64,000 nt of DNA from Caenispirillum salinarum AK4 (GTDB taxonomy: Bacteria; Pseudomonadota; Alphaproteobacteria; Rhodospirillales; Rhodospirillaceae), in assembly GCF_000315795.1 (NCBI RefSeq), contig NZ_ANHY01000011.1, positions 62,001 to 126,000 of the forward strand. Reading direction: 5' to 3'. The notes beneath the pieces are model-generated. The model was not told where the DNA came from. It made no database searches and saw only the letters and a program-made list of their open reading frames with translations. Every line of letters begins with the position of its first letter. Position 1 is the stretch's first letter. The position numbers and the translations under genes are program-made. Shown here piece by piece: positions 9,147 through 18,349 of this stretch.

Positions 9147-12100
9147 TCATTCCCTCTCCGCGGCCTGGTTCACGGTGATCCGCTCGCGTACCGCCGCCGC
9201 CGTGGCACCGGCCGCAGGGCGCAGGGCGGCGGCAGCGGCCTTTGCATCCGACAGCGCCCCGGCGCGGGCGGCGGCTTCGATCTGCTCCGCCAGATGGGCG
9301 ACCCGCCGCGCCCCGAACTGCGCGGCCATGCCCTTCAGCCCGTGTGCCGCGCGCCGGGCGGCCTCGGCGTCGTCCGCCTGCACGGCGTCTACGACGGACG
9401 CGGCCGTGGGCTCCAGACGCTGCGCCACGGCGTCGAGCATGCGAACGACCATGGCTTCGCCCACCTGCGCCTCCAGCCGTACCAGGACATCGTCGTCCAG
9501 CGTGACCGCCTCGGCCAAGTCAGCTTCGGCTTCGGCTTCGGACGGCGGACCGCCCGCAGGCGGACCCTCCGATGCGGCCGGCGCAATGGATCGGCCGCCG
9601 GCAAGGCGGTCGACGGTATCGGACAGCCGCTGCCAGTCGATGGGCTTGGTCAGGTAGTCGTCCAGCCCCGCCGCCAGGTACCGTTCGCGGTCCGACGACA
9701 GAAGGTCCGCCGTCAGCGCCACGATGGGGAGCCCGCATGCGGGCTCCGGCAGGGCGCGGATGGCGCGGGTCGCTTCGGGGCCGTCCATTACCGGCATCTG
9801 CATGTCCATGAGCACGATGTCGTAGGGCTGGTCCGCCGCCACCGCGTCCCTCACCGCCGCCAACGCTGCGGCACCGTCCTCGGCCGCATCCACGGCGTGT
9901 CCCATCCGGCCGAGCCCGGTGGTCAGAAGCAGGCGGTTGGTCTCGTTGTCCTCGGCGACCAGGACGCGGACCGGATGCCCGGACGCGCGTTCCGGTGTGG
10001 CGGCAGGCAGGCCGGCGCGGGCCTCCCGCGCCGCCGCACGCCGGACGTCACCCGCCTCCATGTGGATGGTAAAGGTGAAGGTCGTGCCGTGGCCCGGCCT
10101 GGTCACCATGCCGATCTCGCCGCCCATGGCTTCCACCAGACGCTTGCAGATGACGAGCCCCAGCCCCGTCCCGCCGTAGCGGCGGGTGGTGGAGGCGTCG
10201 GCCTGGGTGAAGGGCTGGAACAGGCGCGCCTGCTGGTCGGCCGTCATGCCGATGCCGGTGTCGCGCACGGCGAAGGACAGCCAGACCCCCGTCGCGTCCT
10301 CGGTGGCCGAGGTCAGGTCCACCTCCACCGTCCCGCGCTCGGTGAACTTCACGGCGTTGCCGACCAGGTTGAGCAGGATCTGGCGCAGGCGCGTCGGGTC
10401 GCCGCGCACGGCCTCGGGCGCCGCCTCAAGCGCCTGCCAGCGCAGCAGGAGGCCCTTCTCCGACGCCTTGACGTTGAGAAGCTGGACCACGTCCTCCATG
10501 ATCTCGGTCGGCCGGAAGTCGATCTCCTCCAGCACCAGTTGCCCGGCCTCGATCTTCGAGAAGTCCAGCACGTCGTTGAGCAGCGTCAGAAGCGTGTCGG
10601 CCGATCGCTTGAGCGTGCTGACGAAGCGATGCCCCTCGCCCGGCAACTCGGTGGCCATCAGCAGATCCGCCATGCCCAGGATGCCGGTCATGGGCGTGCG
10701 CAGCTCGTGGCTCATGACCGCCAGGAACTGCGACTTCGCCTGATTGGCGGCCTCCGCCTGCTGGCGCGCGACCTCCAGCGCGTCGGCCAGGTCGGCCATT
10801 TCGGAGGCGCGTTCCTCGGCGACGGCGCGGCTGTATTCCAGTTCCTGACGCGCGGTGACGGTATCGGTAATGTCCACCAGCGTCACCTGAAGGCTGCGCT
10901 CGCCCCGCCAGGTGACGGCGCGGACCATGGCTTCCAGCCACAGGGTCCCGCCGCCGGCGTGCTGGGCACGCAGCGGCAGGGTTCGCACGTCGGTGGCGCC
11001 CCGCAGAACCGGCTCCAGGGCGTTCAGAACAGTCCGCCGGTCCTCGGCCGGCACGAAGTGTGCCACCCGCGGCAGGTCGGCCGGGCGCGCGTCTTCGGAC
11101 AGGCCGAACAGGCGCAGGAACGACCGGTTGGCGAACTGGATGCGCATGCCGCGCGACAGGATCAGGATGCCCTCGATGGAGCCTTCCACGAGGTCGCGGA
11201 ACTGCGCCTCCTTCTCCCGCAGGTTGGCCTCGGTTCGCACGCGGCGGCTGATGTCGCGGACCAGTCCGGTGAACAGCGTGCCGTCCGGCGCCTCCACCAC
11301 GCTGACGGCCAGTTCGAGCGGGAAGCGGGTGCCGTCGCTGCGCACGCCCTCCACCTGCCGCACGCGACCGATGATGCCGGGTGCGCCGCCCGCCATGAAG
11401 GCGGCAAGGTAGCCGTCGTGGTGCCGGGCGACCTCGTCGGGCATGAGCATGTTGACGTTGCGCCCGATCATGGCATTGCGCGACCAGCCGAAGATGGTCT
11501 CCGTCGCCGGATTGACCGAGCGGATGATGCCGGATGAGTCGATGGTGACGATGCCGTCGACGGCGTTGTCGAGGATGGCCTGCAACTGCCGCTCATGCGT
11601 GATGATGGCGTCCTGGGCCAGGCGTTCCTCGGTGATGTCCACGATCACGCCGTTGAACAGCACCTCGTCCTCGGCAGCGCCCGAGATGCACCGCGACATG
11701 CCGCGCCACCAGCGCACCGAGCCGCCGGGCAGCAGGAAACGCCCCTCGAAGCGCCAGTCGCCGCGGGCGGCCACGGCGCCGGCGATGCTCTCCATCAACG
11801 GCTGGAAATCGTCGGGATGCACCGGCAGCGTCCGCCAGTCCGCCATCAGGGTCTCGGGCGCCACGCCGCACAAGTTGACGGACTGCGGGCTGACATAGCG
11901 CAGGCCGTGGTCGCCGTTCGCCCGGTGGTACCACTGGTAGATCATGCCCGGCACGTTGGCGGCCATGTCGCGGAACCGGGCTTCGCTGGCGCGCAGGGCG
12001 TCCTCGGTGCGCTTGAGGTCGGTGATGTCGGTGTGGGCCCCGATCATCCGCACCACCGCTCCCGTCTCGTCCTTTTCATGCACGGCGCGGCTGAGGACGA

Positions 12101-13547
12101 AGACGATGTGCCCGTCCTTGTGGCGGAACCGCTGCACCATCTCGAAAACGGGAACGCGGCCCGCGTTGTAGTCCTCCACCAGCCGCAGGGCGGCATCCCG
12201 GTCCTCTGGCAGGATGACCTGCTTCCACATGGCCAGCGTGTTGGCCAGTTCGTCGTCCTCGTACCCCAGCTGCTGCTTCCAGCGCGGCGAGAACCACAGC
12301 TGGCCGTGGCGCATGTCCCATTCCCAGATGCCGTCGTTGGTGGCCGCGGCGGCCAGGCGGAACCGCCGTTCGGTCATCGAAAGGGTGGTCAGCGCGTCCT
12401 CGAAGGCGTCGGCCGCGCGGTTGAGGTCGGCCACCTCGTCGCGTTCGCGCACGCCGGCGGCCTCCCCCGCTCCCTCCACCGTCCGCGACAGGCGCCGCAG
12501 CCGATCGCTGAGCAGCGACAACGGCCCCGCGACCCGGCGGTCGAACTGGCGGATAAGCAGAAGCGTCAGCAGCAGGTATGCCACCAGGGCCCCCACCTCG
12601 GTCATCAGGTCGCGCAGGGCGTGGCGCCGGTCAGCCCGGGCCACCGCCTCCGACCGCGCCGCCGCGGCCGCCACCACGGCGCCGATGGCATCGAGACCGG
12701 CGACGATGACCGGCGTGGCCTCGTCGACGGTCGCCGGCATGGGACGGCCGAAGCGGATCGCCTCCGCGATGCCGTCGAGCAGCGGCCGCAGCGCGTCGCC
12801 GTAGGCGGTCTCCAGGGTGTCGAGCGGCTCCTGCAGCGCCGCGACACCGATGGCGGATTGCCGGATGGTGCGCCACTGCATGGCGGCCGCGCCGGTCAGT
12901 TCCGCCATGGTGCGGGCCGTCTCGATGGAATAGGCCGCGGGCGTCGCCAGGACCGATGTGGCGCGGCTGCTTTCCAGTCCGGCGGTGATGCGCATGCGCA
13001 CGGCCGCCAGCTTGATGGTGGTCAGCCGGGCGAACTCCGCCCCGTCCACCTCGGCGACGGCCAGACGCTCGGCCGTGAAGGCTTCCAGTGCCTCGATGGC
13101 GGCGGTGACGGCCTCCAGCCACTGCCCTGCAAGATCGGCGGCGGACTCGTCCTGCCGGGCCAGCGCTTCATCGACCCGCCGGCGCAGGTCCTCCAGCGTC
13201 GCCAGCGCGCGCCGTACGCTCGCGGTGTCGGCGTCGCCGTTCAGCGCGATCAGGGATGGCCGAATCGTCTCGTCGGCGGCTTGCCGGGTGTCGCCGATCC
13301 GGCCCAGCCAACGGGCGCGCTCCTCACCCTGCGTGCGCAGCGCCAGGTTCGTCACCCCCCGCTCGAAGGCCAAAAGCTGGATGCCCTCCAGCAGGGCATC
13401 GGCAATCAGCAGCTGCTCGGCCACCGTCCTGGCCTGAGCCAATTCGTTGTAGGACCGCACGAGGTCGCGCGTCAGCAAGGCTCCCGTGACCGTTGCCATG
13501 AGAACCAGCACGCTGAGCATGAGCTTTCGGATGCGGAAAGACTTCAA
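9147..13547 (-). CDS. Giant hybrid sensor kinase: periplasmic helical sensor, 4 PAS, HK, REC, HPt
   Basis: This protein has 1466 residues. One membrane helix lies at about 8-26 and a second at about 316-338. Between them is an all-helical periplasmic domain of nearly 290 residues with the segment FERGVTNLALR, which recalls nitrate-sensing (NIT) and TorS-type sensor bundles. After a HAMP-like stretch come four PAS/PAC units starting near 392, 519, 649 and 777, then HisKA with His947 in SHELRTPMTG, HATPase motifs NLVGNAVKF, DTGIGM and GGTGLGL, a receiver with Asp1248 in LMDMQMPVMDG, and an HPt domain with His1402 in HGLKGMAA. A complete phosphorelay is thus built into one chain. The start is TTG with AGG nearby. 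The downstream partner is the overlapping REC-GGDEF gene. Confidence 0.92.
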   Translation of the reverse strand: MKSFRIRKLMLSVLVLMATVTGALLTRDLVRSYNELAQARTVAEQLLIADALLEGIQLLAFERGVTNLALRTQGEERARWLGRIGDTRQAADETIRPSLIALNGDADTASVRRALATLEDLRRRVDEALARQDESAADLAGQWLEAVTAAIEALEAFTAERLAVAEVDGAEFARLTTIKLAAVRMRITAGLESSRATSVLATPAAYSIETARTMAELTGAAAMQWRTIRQSAIGVAALQEPLDTLETAYGDALRPLLDGIAEAIRFGRPMPATVDEATPVIVAGLDAIGAVVAAAAARSEAVARADRRHALRDLMTEVGALVAYLLLTLLLIRQFDRRVAGPLSLLSDRLRRLSRTVEGAGEAAGVRERDEVADLNRAADAFEDALTTLSMTERRFRLAAAATNDGIWEWDMRHGQLWFSPRWKQQLGYEDDELANTLAMWKQVILPEDRDAALRLVEDYNAGRVPVFEMVQRFRHKDGHIVFVLSRAVHEKDETGAVVRMIGAHTDITDLKRTEDALRASEARFRDMAANVPGMIYQWYHRANGDHGLRYVSPQSVNLCGVAPETLMADWRTLPVHPDDFQPLMESIAGAVAARGDWRFEGRFLLPGGSVRWWRGMSRCISGAAEDEVLFNGVIVDITEERLAQDAIITHERQLQAILDNAVDGIVTIDSSGIIRSVNPATETIFGWSRNAMIGRNVNMLMPDEVARHHDGYLAAFMAGGAPGIIGRVRQVEGVRSDGTRFPLELAVSVVEAPDGTLFTGLVRDISRRVRTEANLREKEAQFRDLVEGSIEGILILSRGMRIQFANRSFLRLFGLSEDARPADLPRVAHFVPAEDRRTVLNALEPVLRGATDVRTLPLRAQHAGGGTLWLEAMVRAVTWRGERSLQVTLVDITDTVTARQELEYSRAVAEERASEMADLADALEVARQQAEAANQAKSQFLAVMSHELRTPMTGILGMADLLMATELPGEGHRFVSTLKRSADTLLTLLNDVLDFSKIEAGQLVLEEIDFRPTEIMEDVVQLLNVKASEKGLLLRWQALEAAPEAVRGDPTRLRQILLNLVGNAVKFTERGTVEVDLTSATEDATGVWLSFAVRDTGIGMTADQQARLFQPFTQADASTTRRYGGTGLGLVICKRLVEAMGGEIGMVTRPGHGTTFTFTIHMEAGDVRRAAAREARAGLPAATPERASGHPVRVLVAEDNETNRLLLTTGLGRMGHAVDAAEDGAAALAAVRDAVAADQPYDIVLMDMQMPVMDGPEATRAIRALPEPACGLPIVALTADLLSSDRERYLAAGLDDYLTKPIDWQRLSDTVDRLAGGRSIAPAASEGPPAGGPPSEAEAEADLAEAVTLDDDVLVRLEAQVGEAMVVRMLDAVAQRLEPTAASVVDAVQADDAEAARRAAHGLKGMAAQFGARRVAHLAEQIEAAARAGALSDAKAAAAALRPAAGATAAAVRERITVNQAAERE

Positions 13548-13693
13548 GAGGACCTGCTTCGCGACGCGCCGGATATCTTACGAAGTATACGCACTTCTTT
13601 TGCACAGCGCTTTCGCAAAGTGCCGGAACCTCGGTAGGACGGCGCGGAATGAGGGGCGCACACAGATCTTACGACGGCCACCCCGCGAGAGGA

Positions 13694-16339
13694 TCAACCG
13701 CTGTTTGCGGCGGCGGAGGTGGGAAAGAGCACGTAGAAGGTGCTGCCGTGGCCCTCGCCGGCGGAGTCGACCCAGATGCGTCCGCCATGGCGGTCCATGA
13801 TGCGGCGGCAGACGGCCAGCCCGACACCGCTCCCCTCGTACTCCTCGGCCTGGTGAAGGCGCTGGAAAACCTTGAACAGGCGCGGAGCCTGCCGCGGATC
13901 GATCCCGATGCCGTTGTCGGCAATGGCCAATTCCGTCCCGTCCGGACGTTTCCGGGCGGTGATCGTGATGTGCGGCCGGCGGTCGGGCGGGCAGTATTTC
14001 AGGGCGTTGCCGATCAGGTTCTGGAACAGCCGCACACCTTCATTCCGGCTGGCCTGGATGGTGGGCCAGTCCTCCGGCAGATCAATCAGGGCGCCCCGCT
14101 CCTCGACGGAAACCGCCAGGAACCGGATCGCTTCGGCCACCAGTTCGCCGCTGTCGACGGGGCCGATGGGTTCGCCCATGCGGCCGACGCGGGAATATTC
14201 CAGAAGGGCCACCAGCATCTGGTCCATGCGCTGGGCGCCGTCCTTGACGTAGCCCATGAACTCCTTCGCCCGCTCGGGCAGGCTGTCGCCGACCCGGCGT
14301 TCGATGAGCTGGGTGTAGCTGTTGATCATGCGGAGCGGCTGGCGCAGATCGTGCGACGCGGCGTAGGCGAACTGCTCCAGTTCCTCGTTCGAGCGCCGGA
14401 GCGCCTCTTCCATGGCCTTGCGGTCGGTGATGTCCTCCTTGACGCCCAGGAAACTGTCGACTTCGCCGTCGTCGCCAATCACGGGGGCGATGGTCGCCAG
14501 TTCCCAGAACAGGGTGCCGTCCTTGCGGCGGTTGTGGAACTCGCCGGACCATGTCTCGCCGGCGAGGATGGTGTCCCACAAGGTCTGGTATTCCTCCGCC
14601 GACGTGTGGCCTGACTTCAGGAACCTGGGGTTCCGGCCCTTGACCTCGTCCAGCGTATAGCCGGTGACGGCTTCGAAGGTGTGGTTGACGTATTCGATGT
14701 CGCCCCGGCAGTCCGTGAGGACCACCGACACAGGGCTCTGCTCCACCGCCTGCGAGAGCTTTTTCAGGCGGGCCTGCTGTTCCCGCATCTGCGTGACGTC
14801 CCGGAACACCACCACGGCGCCGCGCGCCGCGCCTGGCTCGTCGAAGATGGGGGTGGCGACGAAGTCGACCGACAGGCGGCTGCCGTCGCGGCACCAGAAG
14901 GCATCGTTTTCGACGCGGGTCGATACCCCGTTCGAAAACGCCGCGCAGGTCGGACACTCCGTCTCGGGATAGGGCGCCCCGTCACTGCGCTGATAGTGGA
15001 AGGTCGCATGGGCATGGCGGCCCACAAGCTGGGAACAGTCGTAGCCCAGGATCGCGCAGGCGGCCCTGTTGATGAAGGTGATGGTGCCGGTGTTGTCGAC
15101 GCCGAAAATACCTTCCCCCGCCGCGTCCAGGACGTCGCGGTTGAGCCGCAGAATCCGCGCCAGCGTCGCCTCGCGCTCTTTGCGCTCGGTGATGTCCAGA
15201 TGGGTGCCGGAGACGCGCAGGGGACGGCCGTCGGCGCCCCATTCCACTACCTTGCCCTTGTCGTGGATCCACACCCAATGGCCGTCCTTGTGCCGGACGC
15301 GGCATTCGCAGGAATAGGTGTCGACCTCCCGCGCGAAGACCTGTTCGAGCGCTGCCGCACTCTTCGGCGCATCATCGGGGTGCACCAGGCTTTCCCAGGT
15401 CTTGATGCTGATCGGCTCCAGCTCGGCCAGCGTGTACCCGCACATCTCGGCCCAGCGGTCGTTGAACTCCGTCTCGCCGGTCTCGACATTCCATTCCCAG
15501 GTTCCGGCGCCGGTGGCCCAGATGATCTCGCGCAGTTTGCGCTCGGACGTCGTCACCTTCGCCTTCTGCCGCAGCAACTCCTGGTGATGACTCTCCAGCG
15601 CTTGCCGCGAGGCCCGCGTCATGTCGACCATCTGGTTCGTGAGCGACGCCAGGGCGCGGATTTCCCGCGCGCCCCGCACCGGAATAGCCCGCGACGGCAA
15701 CCCCGTCGCGTCCCTCTGCCCAACGATGTCGGCCGCGTGCCGGATAGGCCGGACCACCAAGAGGTGCAGTGACAGAAGGACAATGACCACGATGGGCAGC
15801 GCCGTCACCAGGCCGATCAGGGCACTGTCCTGGAGCAAGGCCGCGAGCTGTGCCTGGAGGGCCGCGTCCGACATGCAGATGGACAGCGCGCCGAGGGCAG
15901 CAGGAGCACCGGGAGGTTGGAGATCGGCGCGATAGATCATCCGGCACTCGGCCATGACGGCGGCATGCCCGGCGTCGGCGGGATCATAATCGACGACGGC
16001 GCCGGAAGGCTCCCGCATCCGCCCCACGACATAGGCGGGCTCGCCGACGATGCCCGCCATATTCTCGTCGCGCACCACGATCGCCTTGATGTTCGCCGAT
16101 GCCATCTCGTTGCCGACAAGGTTGGCGTACTCGTTGACCGCGTAGGCCTGCACATAGGGGGCGACGCTGGCCGCCAGGGCTGCCGCCCGGCGCTCGCCTT
16201 CCTCCTCAATGCGTGCGGCGATGCGTTCCCGTCCGGCCATATACTGCCCCGCCGTGTAGATGGATACCGCGGCAACGGCGGTCAGAACCACGGCAAGCCC
16301 GACGGCCATGGACAGCGACATATGTCGGACGGCGTTCAT
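13694..16339 (-). CDS. Membrane sensor histidine kinase with three PAS domains
   Basis: This is an 881-residue kinase. Membrane helices at about 9-27 and 171-194 enclose a roughly 140-residue periplasmic sensor; a HAMP region follows. Three PAS units lie at about 268-385, 395-515 and 525-645, the second with the Cys pair ETECPTCAAF. The HisKA core carries His663 in ASHDLRQPLRMI, the type also seen in phytochrome-like kinases, followed by an HATPase with NLIGNALKY, DNGIGID and GSGVGLAV. It has no receiver. The start lies only four bases after the stop of the gene for a periplasmic binding protein, so the two are made together and the binding protein probably presents its ligand to the periplasmic domain. 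Its response regulator is not adjacent; the receiver-bearing genes just downstream are candidates. Confidence 0.9.
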   Translation of the reverse strand: MNAVRHMSLSMAVGLAVVLTAVAAVSIYTAGQYMAGRERIAARIEEEGERRAAALAASVAPYVQAYAVNEYANLVGNEMASANIKAIVVRDENMAGIVGEPAYVVGRMREPSGAVVDYDPADAGHAAVMAECRMIYRADLQPPGAPAALGALSICMSDAALQAQLAALLQDSALIGLVTALPIVVIVLLSLHLLVVRPIRHAADIVGQRDATGLPSRAIPVRGAREIRALASLTNQMVDMTRASRQALESHHQELLRQKAKVTTSERKLREIIWATGAGTWEWNVETGETEFNDRWAEMCGYTLAELEPISIKTWESLVHPDDAPKSAAALEQVFAREVDTYSCECRVRHKDGHWVWIHDKGKVVEWGADGRPLRVSGTHLDITERKEREATLARILRLNRDVLDAAGEGIFGVDNTGTITFINRAACAILGYDCSQLVGRHAHATFHYQRSDGAPYPETECPTCAAFSNGVSTRVENDAFWCRDGSRLSVDFVATPIFDEPGAARGAVVVFRDVTQMREQQARLKKLSQAVEQSPVSVVLTDCRGDIEYVNHTFEAVTGYTLDEVKGRNPRFLKSGHTSAEEYQTLWDTILAGETWSGEFHNRRKDGTLFWELATIAPVIGDDGEVDSFLGVKEDITDRKAMEEALRRSNEELEQFAYAASHDLRQPLRMINSYTQLIERRVGDSLPERAKEFMGYVKDGAQRMDQMLVALLEYSRVGRMGEPIGPVDSGELVAEAIRFLAVSVEERGALIDLPEDWPTIQASRNEGVRLFQNLIGNALKYCPPDRRPHITITARKRPDGTELAIADNGIGIDPRQAPRLFKVFQRLHQAEEYEGSGVGLAVCRRIMDRHGGRIWVDSAGEGHGSTFYVLFPTSAAANSG

Positions 16340-16343
16340 GCTG

Positions 16344-17426
16344 TCAGCGGCCCTTCCCAGCGCCGGTCAGGCCGAGCACGTTGCGCCGGATCAGCGGCGT
16401 CAACGCGTCGATGTTGTCTTGCGACACCGTCAGAACCGGCAGTTTGCGCACCCGCTCCACTGCCTGCCCCCGAAGGTGTCGGTCCATGGCGGCGACGGCC
16501 TTCTCGCCCATGAGGAACGGCTGCTGCATTCCCGCCCCCACCAGCACGCCTTGCGGGATGAGATCCAGGAACTCGGGCTCCGCGTCGAAGGTCACCAGAA
16601 GCACCTCGCCGGTCCGCCCGGCCGCCGCGATGGCGTCAAGCGCGCCCTGATAGCGGTCGGACCCCTGCAGCCAGATCGCGCGCAGCGACGGGTCGCCCCG
16701 CAGGAGGTCGGAGGCGTGGTCGAAGGTTTCCTGGTAGGTAAAGTTCACCTGCTGGCGAATGCCGGAGACGCGGATCGCCCGCTCCTCCATCGCCCGCATG
16801 AACCCGGCCGTCCGGGCCTGGCCGTTGGCCCGCTTCTGCGGAATGGCGACGATTCCAACCGAACCGTCCAGCCAGCCCCGTTCGGCCATTGCGTCCGCCA
16901 GTATGACGCCGATGCCGTGTGCCCCGGTCTCGTTGTCGGAGGAGATGTAGGAGACGTACCGCCCGCCGTCCGTGCCGATGTCGGAAATGACGACGGGAAC
17001 CCCCGCCTTTTCGGCCAGATCGAGGATTGTGACGCAGGCGGACGAGGTGGTCGGTGAAACGATCAGTCCCTGCACGCCCTGGCGGATGGCCTGAACCAGA
17101 AGGCTGAGTTCGTCCCGAGGGCTGTTCCCGGCCGAAAGGACCTCGACGGCATAGCTGCGTTGCCGGGCTTCCGACCGGACGCCGCGCCACATGATGTCCC
17201 AGAACGGAATCCGCAGGTCCGAGACCAGATAGGCCAGCCTGGGCGACGCCGCCGCCACACCATCGGGCGCGGCGACTGCCGTGGAGCTTATGAAAGACCC
17301 GAACAGCGCGCAGACCCCGCCGACGCTGCCCAGGCCGGCGGCGAACGTCCGTCGGGACACATGGCGCTGCAGGACGGAGGTGCCGGCTCGATCGGCGGAA
17401 CGGCCGGGTTTCATCGCGTCTGTCAT
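16344..17426 (-). CDS. Periplasmic sugar-type binding protein with Tat signal, kinase partner
   Basis: This 360-residue protein has a twin-arginine signal (VSRRTFAAGLG) followed by a hydrophobic stretch and AVAAPDG. The mature part is a periplasmic binding protein of the RbsB/LacI fold: PFWDIMWRGVRSEA, QGVQGLIVSPTTSSA, GVPVVISDIGTDGG, then VLLVTFDAEPEFLDLI. The start is strongly supported by AAGGGGGAG. No permease or ATPase gene lies beside it; instead the next gene, four bases on, is a membrane histidine kinase. Known cases of binding proteins that feed kinases (TorT with TorS, LuxP with LuxQ) suggest a co-receptor role here. The ligand is unknown; sugars, autoinducers or small oxides such as TMAO are possible. 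Confidence 0.88.
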   Translation of the reverse strand: MTDAMKPGRSADRAGTSVLQRHVSRRTFAAGLGSVGGVCALFGSFISSTAVAAPDGVAAASPRLAYLVSDLRIPFWDIMWRGVRSEARQRSYAVEVLSAGNSPRDELSLLVQAIRQGVQGLIVSPTTSSACVTILDLAEKAGVPVVISDIGTDGGRYVSYISSDNETGAHGIGVILADAMAERGWLDGSVGIVAIPQKRANGQARTAGFMRAMEERAIRVSGIRQQVNFTYQETFDHASDLLRGDPSLRAIWLQGSDRYQGALDAIAAAGRTGEVLLVTFDAEPEFLDLIPQGVLVGAGMQQPFLMGEKAVAAMDRHLRGQAVERVRKLPVLTVSQDNIDALTPLIRRNVLGLTGAGKGR

Positions 17427-17894
17427 CGCTCCCCCTTCCTCAGGCGAACCGGCCCGCGCCGGTCGGCCCGTGCGCAGCGGTCTCAGGCGCCATGCGGCGC
17501 CCTCCTCGGCCGGATCCGAAGGGATGCGCGCCCGCCGCCCTGAAACGGCGACAGCGGACAGCCACGTCGATCAGGAGCGCAAGGCCCGCACGGCTCGATG
17601 GCCCGAAGGGAGGAGCGTCGGCATGCGTCTACTCATAAAGTATCTAGCCCATTCAAGACGGGCAGTACAAACCGTTCATTCCTGTCCTGCATCGTTCGCA
17701 CGTCGGCCCTTGCGCCGTGACGGTTTCGACGCCGCAGGAAAAGGTTTGCCGTGCCCCAACAAGACGCTGCGCCACGTCGGCAAGACGGGCGTGAGTCGTG
17801 CGCCCATGAGGTCGGCGCAGATCACGGAGCGACGTGGAGAACGGGCGTGGGAGTTGGGAGCGGGGACGGAGGCGTGTCGCCGGTGGCGCGACGG
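17427..17894 (+). other. Intergenic region, 468 bp, upstream of the binding-protein gene
   Basis: No coding frame here has a credible start and family resemblance. GC drops around 17630-17700. On the minus strand TTGTAC, 18 bases, then TAGATA (about 17670-17640) is a weak promoter candidate about 210 bases upstream of the binding-protein start. The part between 17700 and 17894 follows the end of bfd; no clear hairpin with a T run was seen. Confidence 0.4.
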
Positions 17895-18095
17895 CTATTC
17901 GGCCGCCATGGGCATGTCGCGCTGGGCCATGTCCAGCCGGGCGTCGGCCATCACTTCGCGCGCGCAGGAGACGCAGCGGCCGCATTGGGGCTTCTCGCCC
18001 AGGCTCTTGAAGGCCTGCGACACCGTCGTCGCCCCGGCCTGCGCGGCCTGCGTGAAGTCCCTGTCGGTCAGGCCATTGCAGATGCAGACGTACAT
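17895..18095 (-). CDS. bfd: Bacterioferritin-associated ferredoxin
   Basis: This 66-residue protein starts at an ATG with AGGGGTGG upstream. It begins MYVCICNGLTDRDF and carries Cys4, Cys6, Cys38 and Cys41, the four [2Fe-2S] ligands of Bfd, followed by CAREV. Bfd docks on bacterioferritin and reduces its iron core so that iron is released when cells are starved. No bacterioferritin gene lies in the window. A Fur-like box covers the probable promoter (see separate entries), so expression should rise under low iron, as known in other bacteria. An upstream ATG at 18140 would add 15 basic residues absent from the family. Confidence 0.93.
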   Translation of the reverse strand: MYVCICNGLTDRDFTQAAQAGATTVSQAFKSLGEKPQCGRCVSCAREVMADARLDMAQRDMPMAAE

Positions 18096-18124
18096 GCGCC
18101 ACCCCTTGCGTCTCGTCCTGCCTT

Positions 18125-18143
18125 TGAGAATGATTTGCACTCA
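18125..18143. promoter_or_regulatory. Fur-like box in front of bfd
   Basis: The 19 bases TGAGAATGATTTGCACTCA have TGAG/CTCA ends in inverted order and the GAATGATTTGCA core common to Fur boxes. The site covers the -10 of the candidate bfd promoter, so Fur bound with iron would block it. Bfd is a classic Fur target, which makes this reading more likely. Confidence 0.6.
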
Positions 18144-18155
18144 CGCCGGTTGCAA
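18127..18155 (-). promoter_or_regulatory. Candidate sigma-70 promoter of bfd
   Basis: On the minus strand TTGCAA (18155-18150) and CATTCT (18132-18127) are separated by 17 bases and lie about 35-60 bases before the bfd start. The -10 match is modest (3 of 6), but the location and the overlapping Fur-like site support it. Confidence 0.45.
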
Positions 18156-18228
18156 GACTTTTCCGCATTCCGAATATCTTTTTTTGCCTGGACCCGCTCG
18201 GCCGCCTTAGGGTTTTCCCCAATTGAAA

Positions 18229-18245
18229 ACGCAACGAAGTTGCGT
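18229..18245. repeat. Perfect 7-bp inverted repeat between bfd and the divergent gene
   Basis: ACGCAAC, GAA, GTTGCGT: perfect seven-base arms around three bases. It lies about 105 bases upstream of the plus-strand start at 18350, in a locally AT-rich stretch. It may be the operator of the divergent Cro/C1-like protein; no T run follows, so it is not a terminator. Confidence 0.4.
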
Positions 18246-18349
18246 CGATCGTTGATGTATCGCAATGCGCTGCCGTGCCCCATCACGATAGCAGTAAGAT
18301 AACAATAAAAGACCATCGGCACGGTGCCGGACCGGGGAGGGTCATCGTC

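Noticed and set aside
9294-13637. Long plus-strand open frames opposite the giant kinase
   Set aside because: Antisense shadows; the kinase frame carries complete HK, REC and HPt motifs.
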